From Streptomyces sp. NBC_01232 (GTDB taxonomy: Bacteria; Actinomycetota; Actinomycetes; Streptomycetales; Streptomycetaceae): a stretch of DNA of 64,000 nt. The notes under the pieces were generated by a model. The model ran no database searches. It saw only the letters and a program-made list of their open reading frames with translations, and had not been told where the DNA came from. How positions within the stretch are numbered: position 1 is the first letter of the stretch; every line of letters starts with the position of its first letter. The stretch is taken from positions 3,392,501-3,456,500 of the forward strand of contig NZ_CP108518.1 in the NCBI RefSeq assembly GCF_035989885.1, given 5' to 3'. Shown piece after piece: positions 36,214 through 45,956 of this stretch. Position numbers and translations under genes: made by a program.

Positions 36214-36858
36214 TCAGGCGGTGAACGGATTGGCGTGGCCGGGCAGTTGCTGTCCGGGCTGCAGGAAGCGCTGCCTGCCGGCCGCGTCCCGGACCGGGAC
36301 GAACCCGGCGTCGGTCAGCCGCTGGGCGATACGCTGCCGGCGGACCGCGCCCAGCTTGAAGGCGCCCCCCAGGAACGCGGCGAGGGCCGCGCCGCCGGCG
36401 AGCGCGCCGACCGGCATGCCGACGAGGAGCAGGACGAGGACCAGGGCTCCGCAGGATCCCCAGGCGATCGTCTTCTGCCGCTTGTCCGCGGCCTGGGCCA
36501 TGACGTCGAGCGTGATCCGGTCCTTCATCAGTGCCACGGATTCCTGCACCTCGGGGAGCGGCTTGAGCGTCCCCGGCCGCATTCCCGGCACGGTCCCGCC
36601 GTTGCCCGCCTGCGGGTGGGCGGCGATCGTCGCCGCTTCACGGGCGCGCGCCCCGGGGCTCGGATCCCGGTACATCCGCACCAGGACGAGCGAGTTGTTG
36701 TGCCCCGTCCGGTGCGCCCGGTCGTACGCGTAGCCGTACTGCTCCGCGATGTGGGCCAGGGCGGTCACCCGGTTGACCGTCGGCTCCGGGCCGATCTCGA
36801 CGACGTCCTGGCGGGCGATCTGCCCGAGCAGCGCCGATATCTGGCGTTCCGTGAACAT
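36214..36858 (-). CDS. Hypothetical membrane protein
   Basis: I do not recognise this 214-residue protein. The N-terminal half (MFTERQISALLGQIARQDVVEIGPEPTVNRVTALAHIAEQYGYAYD) is soluble and helical. Two hydrophobic segments (about 130-165) follow, then a basic soluble tail that mentions no known motif. ATG 36858 starts it. It is monocistronic between manC and the acyl-CoA dehydrogenase gene. GC3 supports real coding. Confidence 0.65.
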   Translation of the reverse strand: MFTERQISALLGQIARQDVVEIGPEPTVNRVTALAHIAEQYGYAYDRAHRTGHNNSLVLVRMYRDPSPGARAREAATIAAHPQAGNGGTVPGMRPGTLKPLPEVQESVALMKDRITLDVMAQAADKRQKTIAWGSCGALVLVLLLVGMPVGALAGGAALAAFLGGAFKLGAVRRQRIAQRLTDAGFVPVRDAAGRQRFLQPGQQLPGHANPFTA

Positions 36859-36924
36859 GCTTGTTACCGCCCCACCTGCGCGCCTACGGCTGACAGCCGC
36901 ACAGCCTAGCCCTCCGCCCCTGCG

Positions 36925-36955
36925 CGAACTCCCCCGGCGGGCTGCCGGGGGAGTT
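36925..36955. terminator. Terminator after the acyl-CoA dehydrogenase gene
   Basis: A perfect 13-bp stem, GAACTCCCCCGGC with its complement and a GGGCT loop, lies just downstream of the stop at 36981 on the minus strand. Confidence 0.75.
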
Positions 36956-36980
36956 CACGTCACTGCAGGTCAGGTCGGCG

Positions 36981-38153
36981 TTACGGCAGGTTGCGGGCCA
37001 TGACGATCCGCTGGACCTGGTTGGTGCCCTCGTAGATCTGGGTGATCTTGGCGTCGCGCATCATGCGCTCCACCGGGTAGTCACGGGTGTAGCCGTAACC
37101 GCCGAGGAGCTGGACGGCGTCCGTGGTGACCTCCATGGCCACGTCGGAGGCGAAGCACTTGGCCGCGGCGCCGAAGAACGTGAGGTCCTCGTGGGCCCCG
37201 CCGGCGGAGACGCGCTCGGAGCGGGCGGCGGCCGAGTAGGTCAGCTGGCGGGCGGCCTCGATCTTCATGGCCATGTCCGCGAGCATGAACTGCACGCCCT
37301 GGAAGTCGCCGATCGGCTTGCCGAACTGCTTGCGCTCCTGGACGTAGCCCTTGGCGTAGTCCAGGGCGCCCTGGGCGATGCCGAGCGCCTGGGCCGCGAT
37401 GGTGATGCGGGTGTGGTCCAGGGTCTTCATCGCGGTGGCGAAACCGGTGCCCTCGGCGCCGATCATGCGGTCGGCGGGGATCCGGACGTTGTCGAGGTAG
37501 ACCTCGCGCGTCGGGGAGCCCTTGATGCCGAGCTTCTTCTCCGGGGCGCCGAAGGAGACGCCCTCGTCGGACTTCTCGACGACGAAGGCGCTGATGCCCT
37601 TGGAACGCTTCTCGGGGTCGGTGACTGCCATCACCGTGTAGTACTCGGAGACGCCTGCGTTGGTGATCCAGCGCTTGACGCCGTTGAGCACCCAGAAGTC
37701 CCCGTCGCGCACGGCGCGGGTCTTCATGCCTGCGGCGTCGGAGCCCGCGTCCGGCTCGGAGAGCGCGTACGAGAACATCGCGTCGCCCTTGGCCAGGGGG
37801 CCCAGGTACTTGGCCTTGAGCTCCTCGGAACCGGAGAGGATCACCGGGAGGGAGCCGAGCTTGTTCACGGCCGGGATGAGGGAGGAGGAGGCGCAGACGC
37901 GGGCCACCTCTTCGATCACGATCACGGTGGCGAGGGCGTCGGCGCCCGCACCGCCGTAGGTCTCGGGCACGTGCACGGCGTGCAGGTCGCTGGAGACCAG
38001 GGCGTCCAGGGCCTCCTGCGGGAAGCGGGACTCCTCGTCGACCGCGGCCGCGAACGGCAGGATCTTCGCCTCGGCGAGCGAGCGGACCGACTCGCGGAGC
38101 ATGTCGTGCTCCTCGGCCGGGCGGTACAGGTCGAAGTCGGCAGAACCCGCCAA
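36981..38153 (-). CDS. Acyl-CoA dehydrogenase (FadE25-like)
   Basis: The 390-residue FAD enzyme introduces the trans-2 double bond of acyl-CoA. Signatures are YALSEPDAGSDAAGMKTRA (about 128-146), WVLNGVKRWITNAG, the C-terminal QLLGGYGYTRDYPVERMMRDAKI, and the catalytic glutamate in IYEGTNQVQRI. The start appears to be TTG 38153 with a GGGGAG ribosome site 9 bases upstream; no ATG or GTG fits better. Order relative to purE and purK parallels fadE25-purE-purK of mycobacteria. Confidence 0.9.
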   Translation of the reverse strand: MAGSADFDLYRPAEEHDMLRESVRSLAEAKILPFAAAVDEESRFPQEALDALVSSDLHAVHVPETYGGAGADALATVIVIEEVARVCASSSLIPAVNKLGSLPVILSGSEELKAKYLGPLAKGDAMFSYALSEPDAGSDAAGMKTRAVRDGDFWVLNGVKRWITNAGVSEYYTVMAVTDPEKRSKGISAFVVEKSDEGVSFGAPEKKLGIKGSPTREVYLDNVRIPADRMIGAEGTGFATAMKTLDHTRITIAAQALGIAQGALDYAKGYVQERKQFGKPIGDFQGVQFMLADMAMKIEAARQLTYSAAARSERVSAGGAHEDLTFFGAAAKCFASDVAMEVTTDAVQLLGGYGYTRDYPVERMMRDAKITQIYEGTNQVQRIVMARNLP

Positions 38154-38347
38154 GATCTCTCACTCCCCAGGGTGATGCGTGATGCTAACTACCGTTAAGT
38201 AACCCAAGCTTAGTGGTCCGGTCACGGATGGCGATATGGACGGCCCACGTGAGTTGCGTGACAGCGGGGCACTCCTGGGGAACGTCCCCGCTGGTGGGCC
38301 CGACTATGCTCAGTGGCCGCAAACGGCCCCGCACCTCTGGAGCACCC

Positions 38348-39691
38348 ATGGCCCCCCTCAGGATCACTGTGATCGGCACCGGCTACCTCGGCGCGACCCA
38401 CGCCGCGGCGATGGCGGAGCTGGGCTTCGAGGTGCTCGGTCTGGACGTGGTGCCGGAGAAGATCGAGATGCTGGCCTCCGGCCGCGTCCCCATGTACGAG
38501 CCCGGGCTGGAGGAACTGCTGGCCCAGCACGTGGCCGGGCTGCCGGGCTCGACCGGACGGCTGCGGTTCACCACCTCCTGGGAGGAGGTCGGCGCCTTCG
38601 GCGACGTCCACTTCGTCTGCGTGAACACTCCGCAGAAGCACGGCGAGTACGCCTGCGACATGTCCTACGTCGACTCCGCGATGGCCTCCCTGGCCCCGCA
38701 CCTGACCCGGCCGGTGCTGGTCGTCGGCAAGTCCACGGTGCCGGTGGGTTCGGCGCAGCGGCTGGCGGAGAAGCTCACGGAGCTGTCCCCGGCGGGCACA
38801 GACGTGGAGCTGGCCTGGAACCCTGAGTTCCTGCGCGAGGGCTTCGCCGTGCAGGACACCCTGCACCCCGACCGGATCGTGATCGGCGTCCAGGGCGAGC
38901 GCGGCGAGAAGCTGCTGCGCGAGGTGTACGAGACGCCGATGTCCGAGGGCACCCCGCTGGTGGTCACCGACTTCCCGACGGCCGAGCTGGTCAAGACCGC
39001 CGCGAACTCCTTCCTCGCCACCAAGATCTCCTTCATCAACGCCATGGCGGAGGTGTGCGAGGCCGCCGGCGGTGACGTGGTCAAGCTGGCCGAGGCCATC
39101 GGCTACGACGAGCGGATCGGCGCGAAGTTCCTGCGCGCCGGGATCGGCTTCGGCGGCGGCTGCCTGCCCAAGGACATCCGGGCCTTCATGGCGCGCGCCG
39201 GTGAGCTGGGCGCCGACCAGGCGCTCACCTTCCTGCGCGAGGTCGACTCCATCAACATGCGGCGCCGCGGGCACATGGTCGAGCTGGCCCGGGAGGCCGT
39301 GGGCGGTTCGTTCCTCGGCAAGCGGGTCGCCGTGCTCGGGGCCACCTTCAAGCCGGACTCGGACGACGTCCGCGACTCCCCCGCGCTGAACGTGGCCGGG
39401 CAGATCCACCTCCAGGGCGGTCAGGTCACCGTCTACGACCCCAAGGGCATGGACAACGCCCGCCGCGTCTTCCCGACCCTCGGCTACGCGGACTCCGCGC
39501 TGGCGGCGGCCCGGGGCGCGGAGGTCGTCCTCCACCTCACCGAGTGGCGCGAGTTCCGCGACCTCGACCCGGCGGAGCTCGCCGGTGTGGTCACCGACCG
39601 GCTCGTGCTGGACGGCCGCAACGCGCTGGACCCCGAGCGGTGGCGTGCGGCGGGCTGGACCTACCGGGCGATGGGCCGCCCGCGGGCGTAG
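38348..39691 (+). CDS. UDP-glucose 6-dehydrogenase
   Basis: The 447-residue enzyme oxidises UDP-glucose to UDP-glucuronate with two NAD+. The Rossmann loop ITVIGTGYLGATHAAAMAELG (about 5-25), the VGKSTVPVG and WNPEFLREG motifs and the catalytic cysteine in GFGGGCLPKD (about 267-276) are present. The UDP-binding C-terminal domain with LGATFKPDSDDVRDSPA completes it. ATG 38348 begins the conserved sequence. It is divergent from the acyl-CoA dehydrogenase gene. The product would supply glucuronate for wall or surface polymers. Confidence 0.93.
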   Translation: MAPLRITVIGTGYLGATHAAAMAELGFEVLGLDVVPEKIEMLASGRVPMYEPGLEELLAQHVAGLPGSTGRLRFTTSWEEVGAFGDVHFVCVNTPQKHGEYACDMSYVDSAMASLAPHLTRPVLVVGKSTVPVGSAQRLAEKLTELSPAGTDVELAWNPEFLREGFAVQDTLHPDRIVIGVQGERGEKLLREVYETPMSEGTPLVVTDFPTAELVKTAANSFLATKISFINAMAEVCEAAGGDVVKLAEAIGYDERIGAKFLRAGIGFGGGCLPKDIRAFMARAGELGADQALTFLREVDSINMRRRGHMVELAREAVGGSFLGKRVAVLGATFKPDSDDVRDSPALNVAGQIHLQGGQVTVYDPKGMDNARRVFPTLGYADSALAAARGAEVVLHLTEWREFRDLDPAELAGVVTDRLVLDGRNALDPERWRAAGWTYRAMGRPRA

Positions 39692-39743
39692 CCCTCGGGC
39701 CGGGCGGGGGTGCGGATCCCTGGTGCCGGTGCGGCGCCGTTGC

Positions 39744-39791
39744 GGGGGCGCTGCCCCCGGACCCCCGCGCCTCATTCGCCGGCGGGGCCGG
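39744..39791. repeat. Streptomyces intergenic repeat
   Basis: GGGGGCGCTGCCCCCGG followed by GCGCCTCATTCGCCGGCGGG is a diverged copy of the family at 9563-9697. It lies between convergent genes and ends exactly at the stop of the degenerate dipeptidase gene. Confidence 0.65.
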
Positions 39792-40862
39792 CTAGCGGCG
39801 GTGGCCGGCGGCGCGGGCGGTGAATTCCGCGTCGCGCACCACACGCTGGGCGTTGCCCCAGGTCAGCAGGGCCACCTCGGACTCCGGCCAGCCACGCTCC
39901 AGCAGCTCCGCGATCAGCCGCGGGTAGCCCGAAGGGTCGGTCAGGCCCGTCGGGCGGGGGTGGCCCGGTCCGGTGCCGAAGGCGGCGCCGAGTCCGACGC
40001 CGTGCGGGCCCGCGATCGCCCGTACGTGGTCCAGGTGGTCCGCCACCGCGTGCAGGGAGTCCCCGGTGCGCGCCGTGTCGAAGGTGACCATCGCGAGGCC
40101 GTTCGCCTCCCGCAGCTCGGCCAGGACCTCGTCGGTCGCGTTGCCCGGATGCGGGTTCAGCGAGGCCGCCGCCGTGTTCGAGATGATCACCGGGGCCTTG
40201 GAGGCCCCCGCGACCTGGCGGGCGACCGCCGGCGGGCAGCCCGTGAGGTCCAGCAGGATCGCCAGCCGGTTCGCCTCTCGGACCACCTCGTGGCCGAAGG
40301 CCGTCAGCTCCTCCAGGGCCCAGGGCGCCCCGGCGGGCGCGAGGGTCCGTACGCCCAGCGCGTGGAAGGCGCGCAGCGCCCCCAGGGAGTCGGTCAGCGT
40401 GCGGCCGGGCACGGGGCCCAGGAACGAGGCGATCCGGCCCCGGTTGCGGGCGTCGGCCATGTCGGCGGCGCTGAGCGCCAGGCACAGGCCGTCGGGGTAG
40501 CGGCGCATCAGGGTCAGCGCCGTGTCGATCTGGTCCAGCGTGTCGGAGAGCACCTGTTCACCGGCGGCGTCCTCGCGTGCCCGGCCGCCCGGCGGCACGA
40601 GCAGGGACCAGAACTGGGCCCCCACTCCCCCGGCGCGCAGCCGCGGGATGTCGGTGTCCACACCCGTGTCGGGGGTGTCGATGTCGTGGTACGGGCTCTG
40701 GTGCAGGGTCCAGACGAGGGTGTTGCACCCGTCGGCCACGGGATGGACGGCCAGCAGCGCGGCGGCCCGGTCGAGGGCGCCCGCCGCCACCGCCACCGCG
40801 GGTACGGGGAGGTCTTCGGCTCCGATGCCCACGGAGTGGGGTTCATCCTGCAGGTCGGCCAT
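39792..40862 (-). CDS. Degenerate M19 (renal dipeptidase-like) protein, predicted inactive
   Basis: The protein (about 356 residues) aligns along its length with the intact dipeptidase next door, including [13 protein letters not shown] and the C-terminal GWPESEVALLTWGNAQRVVRDAE. All metal ligands are gone. The DGHNDLPW pair is DGCNTLVW (Cys46, Thr48), DLSHVA is DLTGCP, FSHSSAR is ISNTAAA, and GGDYDG is GAAFGT. The reading frame is intact and GC3 normal, so it is probably a maintained pseudoenzyme rather than a decaying gene. ATG 40862 was chosen (MADLQDEPHS). From memory S. coelicolor also has two adjacent M19 genes (SCO3057, SCO3058). Confidence 0.8.
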   Translation of the reverse strand: MADLQDEPHSVGIGAEDLPVPAVAVAAGALDRAAALLAVHPVADGCNTLVWTLHQSPYHDIDTPDTGVDTDIPRLRAGGVGAQFWSLLVPPGGRAREDAAGEQVLSDTLDQIDTALTLMRRYPDGLCLALSAADMADARNRGRIASFLGPVPGRTLTDSLGALRAFHALGVRTLAPAGAPWALEELTAFGHEVVREANRLAILLDLTGCPPAVARQVAGASKAPVIISNTAAASLNPHPGNATDEVLAELREANGLAMVTFDTARTGDSLHAVADHLDHVRAIAGPHGVGLGAAFGTGPGHPRPTGLTDPSGYPRLIAELLERGWPESEVALLTWGNAQRVVRDAEFTARAAGHRR

Positions 40863-41005
40863 GGCGTTCGCTCCGGTCTCGGCGGCAGCAGGGAGAGGTG
40901 CTGCCACCGTGACACGGGGGAGGCCCGGGACGCCCGGCGGACGCAGCGTTCGAGTGAGACCGCAGGTCACACCCTGTCACCGCATCCGCCGGACCGGCGC
41001 GTCCG

Positions 41006-42187
41006 CTACCGGATCACCGCGTTCGACGGGCCCCGGGACGCCCCGAGATCGCGGGCCACCGACTCCGCGTCGCGCAGCACCCGTACCGCGTTGGACCAGG
41101 TCAGCTTGGCCAGATCGGCCCGGGACCAGCCGCGCACGAGCAGCTCGGCGACGAGGTTCGGGTAGCCCGCCACGTCGTCCAGCCCGGACGGGGTGAAGGC
41201 CGTGCCGTCGTAGTCCCCGCCGATGCCGATGTGGTCGATGCCCGCCACCTCGCGCATGTGGTCCAGGTGGTCCGCCACCGTGGCGGCCGTGGCCACCGGG
41301 CGCGGGCGCTCCGCCTCGAAGGCGCGGTGCAGGGCCATCGCCTCGGGGGTGGTGTCGAGGTGGTGGAATCCGTGCGCCCGCAGGTTCTCGTCCGCGGCCA
41401 GGGTCCATTCGACCGCCGCCGGGAGGATGAACTTCGGGACGAAGGTGGCCATCGCCACGCCGCCGTTGCCCGGCAGCAGGGCCAGCACGTCGTCGGGGAT
41501 GTTGCGCGGGTGGTCGCAGACCGCCCGCGCCGAGGAGTGCGAGAAGACCACGGGCGCGGCCGAGACGGCGATCGCGTCCCGCATCGTCGTCGCGGCGACG
41601 TGCGAGAGGTCCACCAGCATGCCGACGCGGTTCATCTCGCGGACGACCTCGCGGCCGAAGTCGGTCAGACCGCCGTGCCGGGGCTCGTCGGTCGCCGAGT
41701 CCGCCCAGTCGATCGTGTCGTTGTGCGTGAGCGTCATGTACCGCACGCCCAGCTGGTGCAGGGCGCGCAGGGTGGCGAGCGAGTTGTTGATGGAGTGGCC
41801 GCCCTCGGCGCCCATCAGCGAGGCGATCCGCCCGTCGGCGCGGGCCGCCTCCATGTCGTCCGCCGTCAGCGCCCGCACGAGGTCGCCCGGATAGCGGTCG
41901 ATCAGCTGGGTGACGACGTCGATCTGCTCCAGGGTGGCGCTGACCGCCTCGTCGCCCGCGTAGTCGGAGCGCACGTAGACGGACCAGAACTGCGCCCCCA
42001 CGCCCCCGGCGCGCAGCCGGGGGATGTCGGTGTGCAGGTGCGCGGACTGGTCGCCCGCGATGTCGCGTTGCGCCAGGTCGTAGCGCACCTGCTCGCGCAG
42101 CGCCCAGGGCAGGTCGTTGTGGCCGTCCACGACGGGGTGCTCGGCCAGCAGCTCGCGCGCCTCGTCCAGACGCTGCGCGGCGCTCAC
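41006..42187 (-). CDS. Membrane dipeptidase family (M19) dipeptidase
   Basis: The 393-residue amidohydrolase-fold enzyme keeps all binuclear zinc ligands: HxD in [10 protein letters not shown] (H23, D25), the bridging Glu in [12 protein letters not shown], His in [10 protein letters not shown] and [14 protein letters not shown], and Asp in GGDYDG. It is expected to hydrolyse dipeptides, including L-D dipeptides. The S. coelicolor orthologue Sco3058 has been structurally characterised. GTG 42187 overlaps the purE stop by four bases (GTGA), so translation is coupled to purKE. Confidence 0.93.
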   Translation of the reverse strand: MSAAQRLDEARELLAEHPVVDGHNDLPWALREQVRYDLAQRDIAGDQSAHLHTDIPRLRAGGVGAQFWSVYVRSDYAGDEAVSATLEQIDVVTQLIDRYPGDLVRALTADDMEAARADGRIASLMGAEGGHSINNSLATLRALHQLGVRYMTLTHNDTIDWADSATDEPRHGGLTDFGREVVREMNRVGMLVDLSHVAATTMRDAIAVSAAPVVFSHSSARAVCDHPRNIPDDVLALLPGNGGVAMATFVPKFILPAAVEWTLAADENLRAHGFHHLDTTPEAMALHRAFEAERPRPVATAATVADHLDHMREVAGIDHIGIGGDYDGTAFTPSGLDDVAGYPNLVAELLVRGWSRADLAKLTWSNAVRVLRDAESVARDLGASRGPSNAVIR

Positions 42188-42720
42188 TTCCCGAACCCGA
42201 AGGACTCCGCGTTCGCGACCTTCGTACGCAGCCGCTTGCCCTTCTCGGTGGCCTGGTCGTTCAGCTCCTGCTGGAAGTCGCGCATCCGGGCCTGCAGCTC
42301 GGTGTCGTGCGCGGCCAGCATCCGTACGGCCAGCAGGCCCGCGTTGCGCGCCCCGGCGATGGAGACGGTGGCGACGGGAACGCCGGCGGGCATCTGGACG
42401 ATCGACATCAGCGAGTCCATGCCGTCGAGGTACTTCAGCGGCACCGGCACGCCGATGACCGGCAGCGGGGTGACCGAGGCGAGCATGCCGGGCAGGTGGG
42501 CGGCCCCGCCCGCGCCCGCGATGATCGCCTTCAGCCCGCGGTCTGCGGCGCGCTCCCCGTACGCGACCATCTCGCGCGGCATCCGGTGCGCGGACACGAC
42601 GTCGACCTCGTAGGGGATCTCGAACTCGTCCAGGGCCTGGGCGGCCGCCTCCATGACGGGCCAGTCCGAGTCGGAGCCCATGACGATGCCGATGACGGGC
42701 CCTGCGGTGGAGGTGCTCAT
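42184..42720 (-). CDS. purE: 5-(carboxyamino)imidazole ribonucleotide mutase
   Basis: The 178-residue class I PurE converts N5-CAIR to CAIR in purine synthesis. [23 protein letters not shown], the catalytic-loop [24 protein letters not shown] and the [22 protein letters not shown] stretch are diagnostic. ATG 42720 overlaps the purK TGA (ATGA), the standard purKE arrangement. Confidence 0.96.
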   Translation of the reverse strand: MSTSTAGPVIGIVMGSDSDWPVMEAAAQALDEFEIPYEVDVVSAHRMPREMVAYGERAADRGLKAIIAGAGGAAHLPGMLASVTPLPVIGVPVPLKYLDGMDSLMSIVQMPAGVPVATVSIAGARNAGLLAVRMLAAHDTELQARMRDFQQELNDQATEKGKRLRTKVANAESFGFGK

Positions 42721-43856
42721 TCGGTGATCGTTCCTCTGAGATAGCCGGCTGCGTGACGTGCGCGCTCCAGCACATCGTCCAGATCGTCGCCGTAGGTGTT
42801 GACGTGGCCGACCTTGCGGCCGTGTTTCACGTCCTTGCCGTACATGTGGATCTTCAGCTGGGGGTCGTGGGCCATGCAGTGCAGGTACGCCGCGTACATG
42901 TCGGGGTAGTCCCCGCCCAGCACGTTCGCCATGACCGTCCACCGGGCGCGGGGGCGCGGGTCGCCGAGCGGGAGGTCCAGGACCGCGCGCACGTGGTTGG
43001 CGAACTGTGAGGTGACGGCGCCGTCCTGGGTCCAGTGGCCGCTGTTGTGCGGGCGCATCGCCAGCTCGTTGACCAGGATCCGGCCGTCGATGGTCTCGAA
43101 CAGTTCCACGGCCAGGTGGCCGGTCACGCCGAGTTCCTTGGCGATGCGCAGGGCGAGGGCCTGGGCCTCGCCCGCGAGGGCCTCCGAGAGGTTCGGGGCC
43201 GGGGCGATCACCGTGTCGCAGACGCCGTCCACCTGGACGGACTCCACGACGGGATAGGCGACCGCCTGTCCGTGCGGGGAGCGGACGATGTTGGCCGCGA
43301 GCTCGCGGACGAACTCGACCTTCTCCTCCGCGAGGACCGGGACGCCCGCCTTGAAGGGGGCGTGCGCGTCCTCGGGGGTGCGGACGAACCACACCCCCTT
43401 GCCGTCGTAGCCGCCCCGCACGGTCTTGAGGATGACGGGGAACCCGCCCACCTCGGCCGCGAAGGCGCTCACGTCGTCCGGATCGCTCACGATCCGGTGG
43501 CGGGGGCTGGGCGCGCCGATCTCGTCGAGCTTGGCACGCATCACCCCCTTGTCCTGGGCGTGTACCAAAGCGTCGGGCCCCGGGCGGACGGGGATGCCGT
43601 CCGCTTCCAGGGCCCGCAGGTGCTCCATGGGTACATGCTCGTGGTCGAAGGTGATCACGTCACAACCGCGCGCGAAGGCTCGCAACGTCTCCAGGTCGCG
43701 ATAGTCGCCGATGACGACATCGCTCACGACCTGGGCCGCCGAGTCCTGCGGGGTGTCACTGAGGAGCTTGAATCTGATGCCGAGGGGGATACCCGCCTCG
43801 TGGGTCATGCGGGCGAGCTGACCGCCGCCGACCATGCCGACTACCGGGAACGTCAC
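42717..43856 (-). CDS. purK: 5-(carboxyamino)imidazole ribonucleotide synthase
   Basis: The 379-residue ATP-grasp enzyme makes N5-CAIR from AIR, bicarbonate and [21 protein letters not shown] opens the protein. [17 protein letters not shown] (about 150), [12 protein letters not shown] and [29 protein letters not shown] are the ATP-grasp core. GTG 43856 was chosen because the conserved sequence starts at VTFPVVG. A GGAGG sits only a few bases before it, closer than usual. It is the first gene of purK-purE-dipeptidase and divergent from the GtrA gene. Confidence 0.95.
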   Translation of the reverse strand: MTFPVVGMVGGGQLARMTHEAGIPLGIRFKLLSDTPQDSAAQVVSDVVIGDYRDLETLRAFARGCDVITFDHEHVPMEHLRALEADGIPVRPGPDALVHAQDKGVMRAKLDEIGAPSPRHRIVSDPDDVSAFAAEVGGFPVILKTVRGGYDGKGVWFVRTPEDAHAPFKAGVPVLAEEKVEFVRELAANIVRSPHGQAVAYPVVESVQVDGVCDTVIAPAPNLSEALAGEAQALALRIAKELGVTGHLAVELFETIDGRILVNELAMRPHNSGHWTQDGAVTSQFANHVRAVLDLPLGDPRPRARWTVMANVLGGDYPDMYAAYLHCMAHDPQLKIHMYGKDVKHGRKVGHVNTYGDDLDDVLERARHAAGYLRGTITE

Positions 43857-44042
43857 TCCTCCAGGGTATCCGCCGGTATTCCGCCATCCGGACGGGCCCT
43901 GGCCCGATCTGTCCGTGTGCCGTGCGTCGCACGGTGCCGGAAGGCACAGACGCGGCACAGGGGGGACACTTAGCATGAGTGGGTTGACGGAGAACACCGG
44001 ACGCCCCGTAAGCGGGCGGTGACCGACAGGACTGACCTACTG

Positions 44043-44579
44043 ATGAGCACCCCGGGCGGATCTGTCCTCGAACGTGTACGCGGCCTCGTGCGAGAGGTCG
44101 CCAAGTTCGGGGCGGTCGGCGGTCTGGGGGTCCTGGTCAACCTGGGTGTCTTCAACCTGATCCGCAACACGACCGACCTGCAGGTGGTCCGCGCGAGCGT
44201 GATAGCCACCGTCGTCGCCATCGCCACGAACTACATCGGCTTCCGCTACTTCGCCTACCGGGACCGCGCCAAGAGCGGCCGGACCCGCGAGCTGACCCTG
44301 TTCGCCGTGTTCAGCGGCATCGGCCTGGTCATCGAGAGCGGTGTGCTCTACGCCGCCACCTACGGCTTCGGCTGGGACGGCCCGGTCGCGAGCAACGTCT
44401 TCAAGTTCATCGGCATCGGGACCGCCACCGTGTTCCGCTTCTGGTCGTACCGGACCTGGGTCTTCAAGGCCCTGCCCGCACCGGCCGAGCCGACCGAACC
44501 GATGCCGGATCCGGCGCCCGTGCCGAAGCCGGAGCGCAGGCCGGAGCCGCTGCCCGAGCCGGAGCCCGCGAACAACTAG
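44043..44579 (+). CDS. GtrA family membrane protein
   Basis: The protein (about 178 residues) has four predicted helices (about 17-37, 43-63, 78-98, 112-130). It also has the GtrA motifs KFGAVGGLGVLVNLGVFNLI, ATNYIGFRYFAYRDR and FRFWSYRTWVF. A charged Pro/Glu-rich tail (PEPxPEPE) follows. GtrA proteins are thought to help flip lipid-linked sugars. ATG 44043 is preferred; GTG 44019 would add eight residues. Location beside purK parallels Rv3277. Confidence 0.88.
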   Translation: MSTPGGSVLERVRGLVREVAKFGAVGGLGVLVNLGVFNLIRNTTDLQVVRASVIATVVAIATNYIGFRYFAYRDRAKSGRTRELTLFAVFSGIGLVIESGVLYAATYGFGWDGPVASNVFKFIGIGTATVFRFWSYRTWVFKALPAPAEPTEPMPDPAPVPKPERRPEPLPEPEPANN

Positions 44580-44595
44580 CTCCCGCTCCCCCGCT

Positions 44596-45861
44596 CTAGC
44601 GGACCGTGCTCTGCGGTTCGGTGGGTTCCGGCGCCGTGCGGCTGAGGAACAGCGCGAACACCGGCGGCTGCGTCTGCAGCAGCTCCAGTCGGCCGCCGTC
44701 CGCCTCCGCGAGGTCCCGGGCCACCGCGAGGCCGATGCCGGTGGAGTTGCGGCCGCTGATCGCCCGCTCGAAGATCCGGTTGCCGAGGTCCGGCGGGACC
44801 CCGGGCCCCTCGTCCGTGACCTCCAGCACCGCCTGGTTGCCGATCACCCGGGTGCGCAGCGCGACCGTGCCGCCGCCGTGCATCAGGGCGTTCTCGACCA
44901 GGGTGGCCAGTACCTGCGAGACCGCGCCCGGGGTGCCGACGGCGCGTACGCCCTGCTTGCCCGAGCGGACGATGGCCCGTCCGGCGCTGCGGTAGGCCGG
45001 GCGCCACTCCTCCTGCTGCTGCTTGACGACCTCGTCCAGGTCGAAGGGGACCGCCGAGCCGGTCCGGGGGTCGCGCGAGTTCGTGAGCAGCCGCTGGACG
45101 ACGTCCGTGAGCCGTTCCACCTGGGTCAGGGCGATCGTCGCCTCCTCCCGTACGGTCTCCAGGTCGTCGGTCACCGTGATCTCCTCCAGCCGCATGGAGA
45201 GCGCGGTGAGGGGGGTGCGCAGCTGGTGGGAGGCGTCCGCGGCGAGCCGCCGTTCGGCCGTCAGCATCCGGCCGATCCGCTCGGCGCTGGAGTCCAGTAC
45301 GTCCGCGACCCGGTCCAGCTCGGGGACCCCGTACCGCTTGTGCCGGGGCCGCGGGTCGCCCGACCCGAGCCGTTCCGCCGTCTCGGCGAGGTCGGTGAGC
45401 GGGGAGGCCAGCCGGTTGGCCTGCCGTACGGCGAGGAGTACGGCCGCCACGACGGCCAGCAGCGCGACCGCGCCGACCACGGCGAGGGTCCGCCCGACCT
45501 CGCGGGTGACGGTGGAGCGGGACTCCTCGACGACCACGACCTCGCCCGACTCCCCGCGGGCGGTGCCGCGGATGACGCTCTCGGGGATGGGGGTGCCCAC
45601 CTCGACGGCCGGCCGGCCGGGGACGGTGATCCGCGCGTAGTGACCGGAGTCCAGCTGTTCGCCGAGGGCCACGGGGTCGATCGGCTTCTTCTCCAGGACG
45701 TTCGCCTCGACGATGCCCACGAGCCGCAGCGCCTCGGACTCGATGCGGTCCTGGGCGCTGCTGGTGATGGTGCGGGTCTCCACGATGACGAGGGAGACCC
45801 CGAAGACGGCGATCACGACGAGCACCACGGCGAGCGTGGAAGAGATGAGGCGGCGGCGCAT
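44596..45861 (-). CDS. Sensor histidine kinase
   Basis: The 421-residue class I kinase has two membrane helices (about 5-27 and 125-147) flanking an extracytoplasmic sensor of about 95 residues. A HAMP region (about 148-200) follows. The phosphoacceptor is H212 in ADASHQLRTPL, and the ATPase domain shows LVENALMHGG, VTDEGPGVP and GIGLAVARDLAEADGG. It pairs with the OmpR-type regulator upstream on the same strand, 95 bases away. The stimulus is unknown. It converges with the GtrA gene. Confidence 0.93.
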   Translation of the reverse strand: MRRRLISSTLAVVLVVIAVFGVSLVIVETRTITSSAQDRIESEALRLVGIVEANVLEKKPIDPVALGEQLDSGHYARITVPGRPAVEVGTPIPESVIRGTARGESGEVVVVEESRSTVTREVGRTLAVVGAVALLAVVAAVLLAVRQANRLASPLTDLAETAERLGSGDPRPRHKRYGVPELDRVADVLDSSAERIGRMLTAERRLAADASHQLRTPLTALSMRLEEITVTDDLETVREEATIALTQVERLTDVVQRLLTNSRDPRTGSAVPFDLDEVVKQQQEEWRPAYRSAGRAIVRSGKQGVRAVGTPGAVSQVLATLVENALMHGGGTVALRTRVIGNQAVLEVTDEGPGVPPDLGNRIFERAISGRNSTGIGLAVARDLAEADGGRLELLQTQPPVFALFLSRTAPEPTEPQSTVR

Positions 45862-45956
45862 GCCCTAGAGCATGCCCCAGCCGGTGCCCTCGGAGTGCCC
45901 CCGGAGCGGCCCCGAAGTGTCCTCGGACCGGCTTCGGACCGGCTTCGGGGTGGCGG

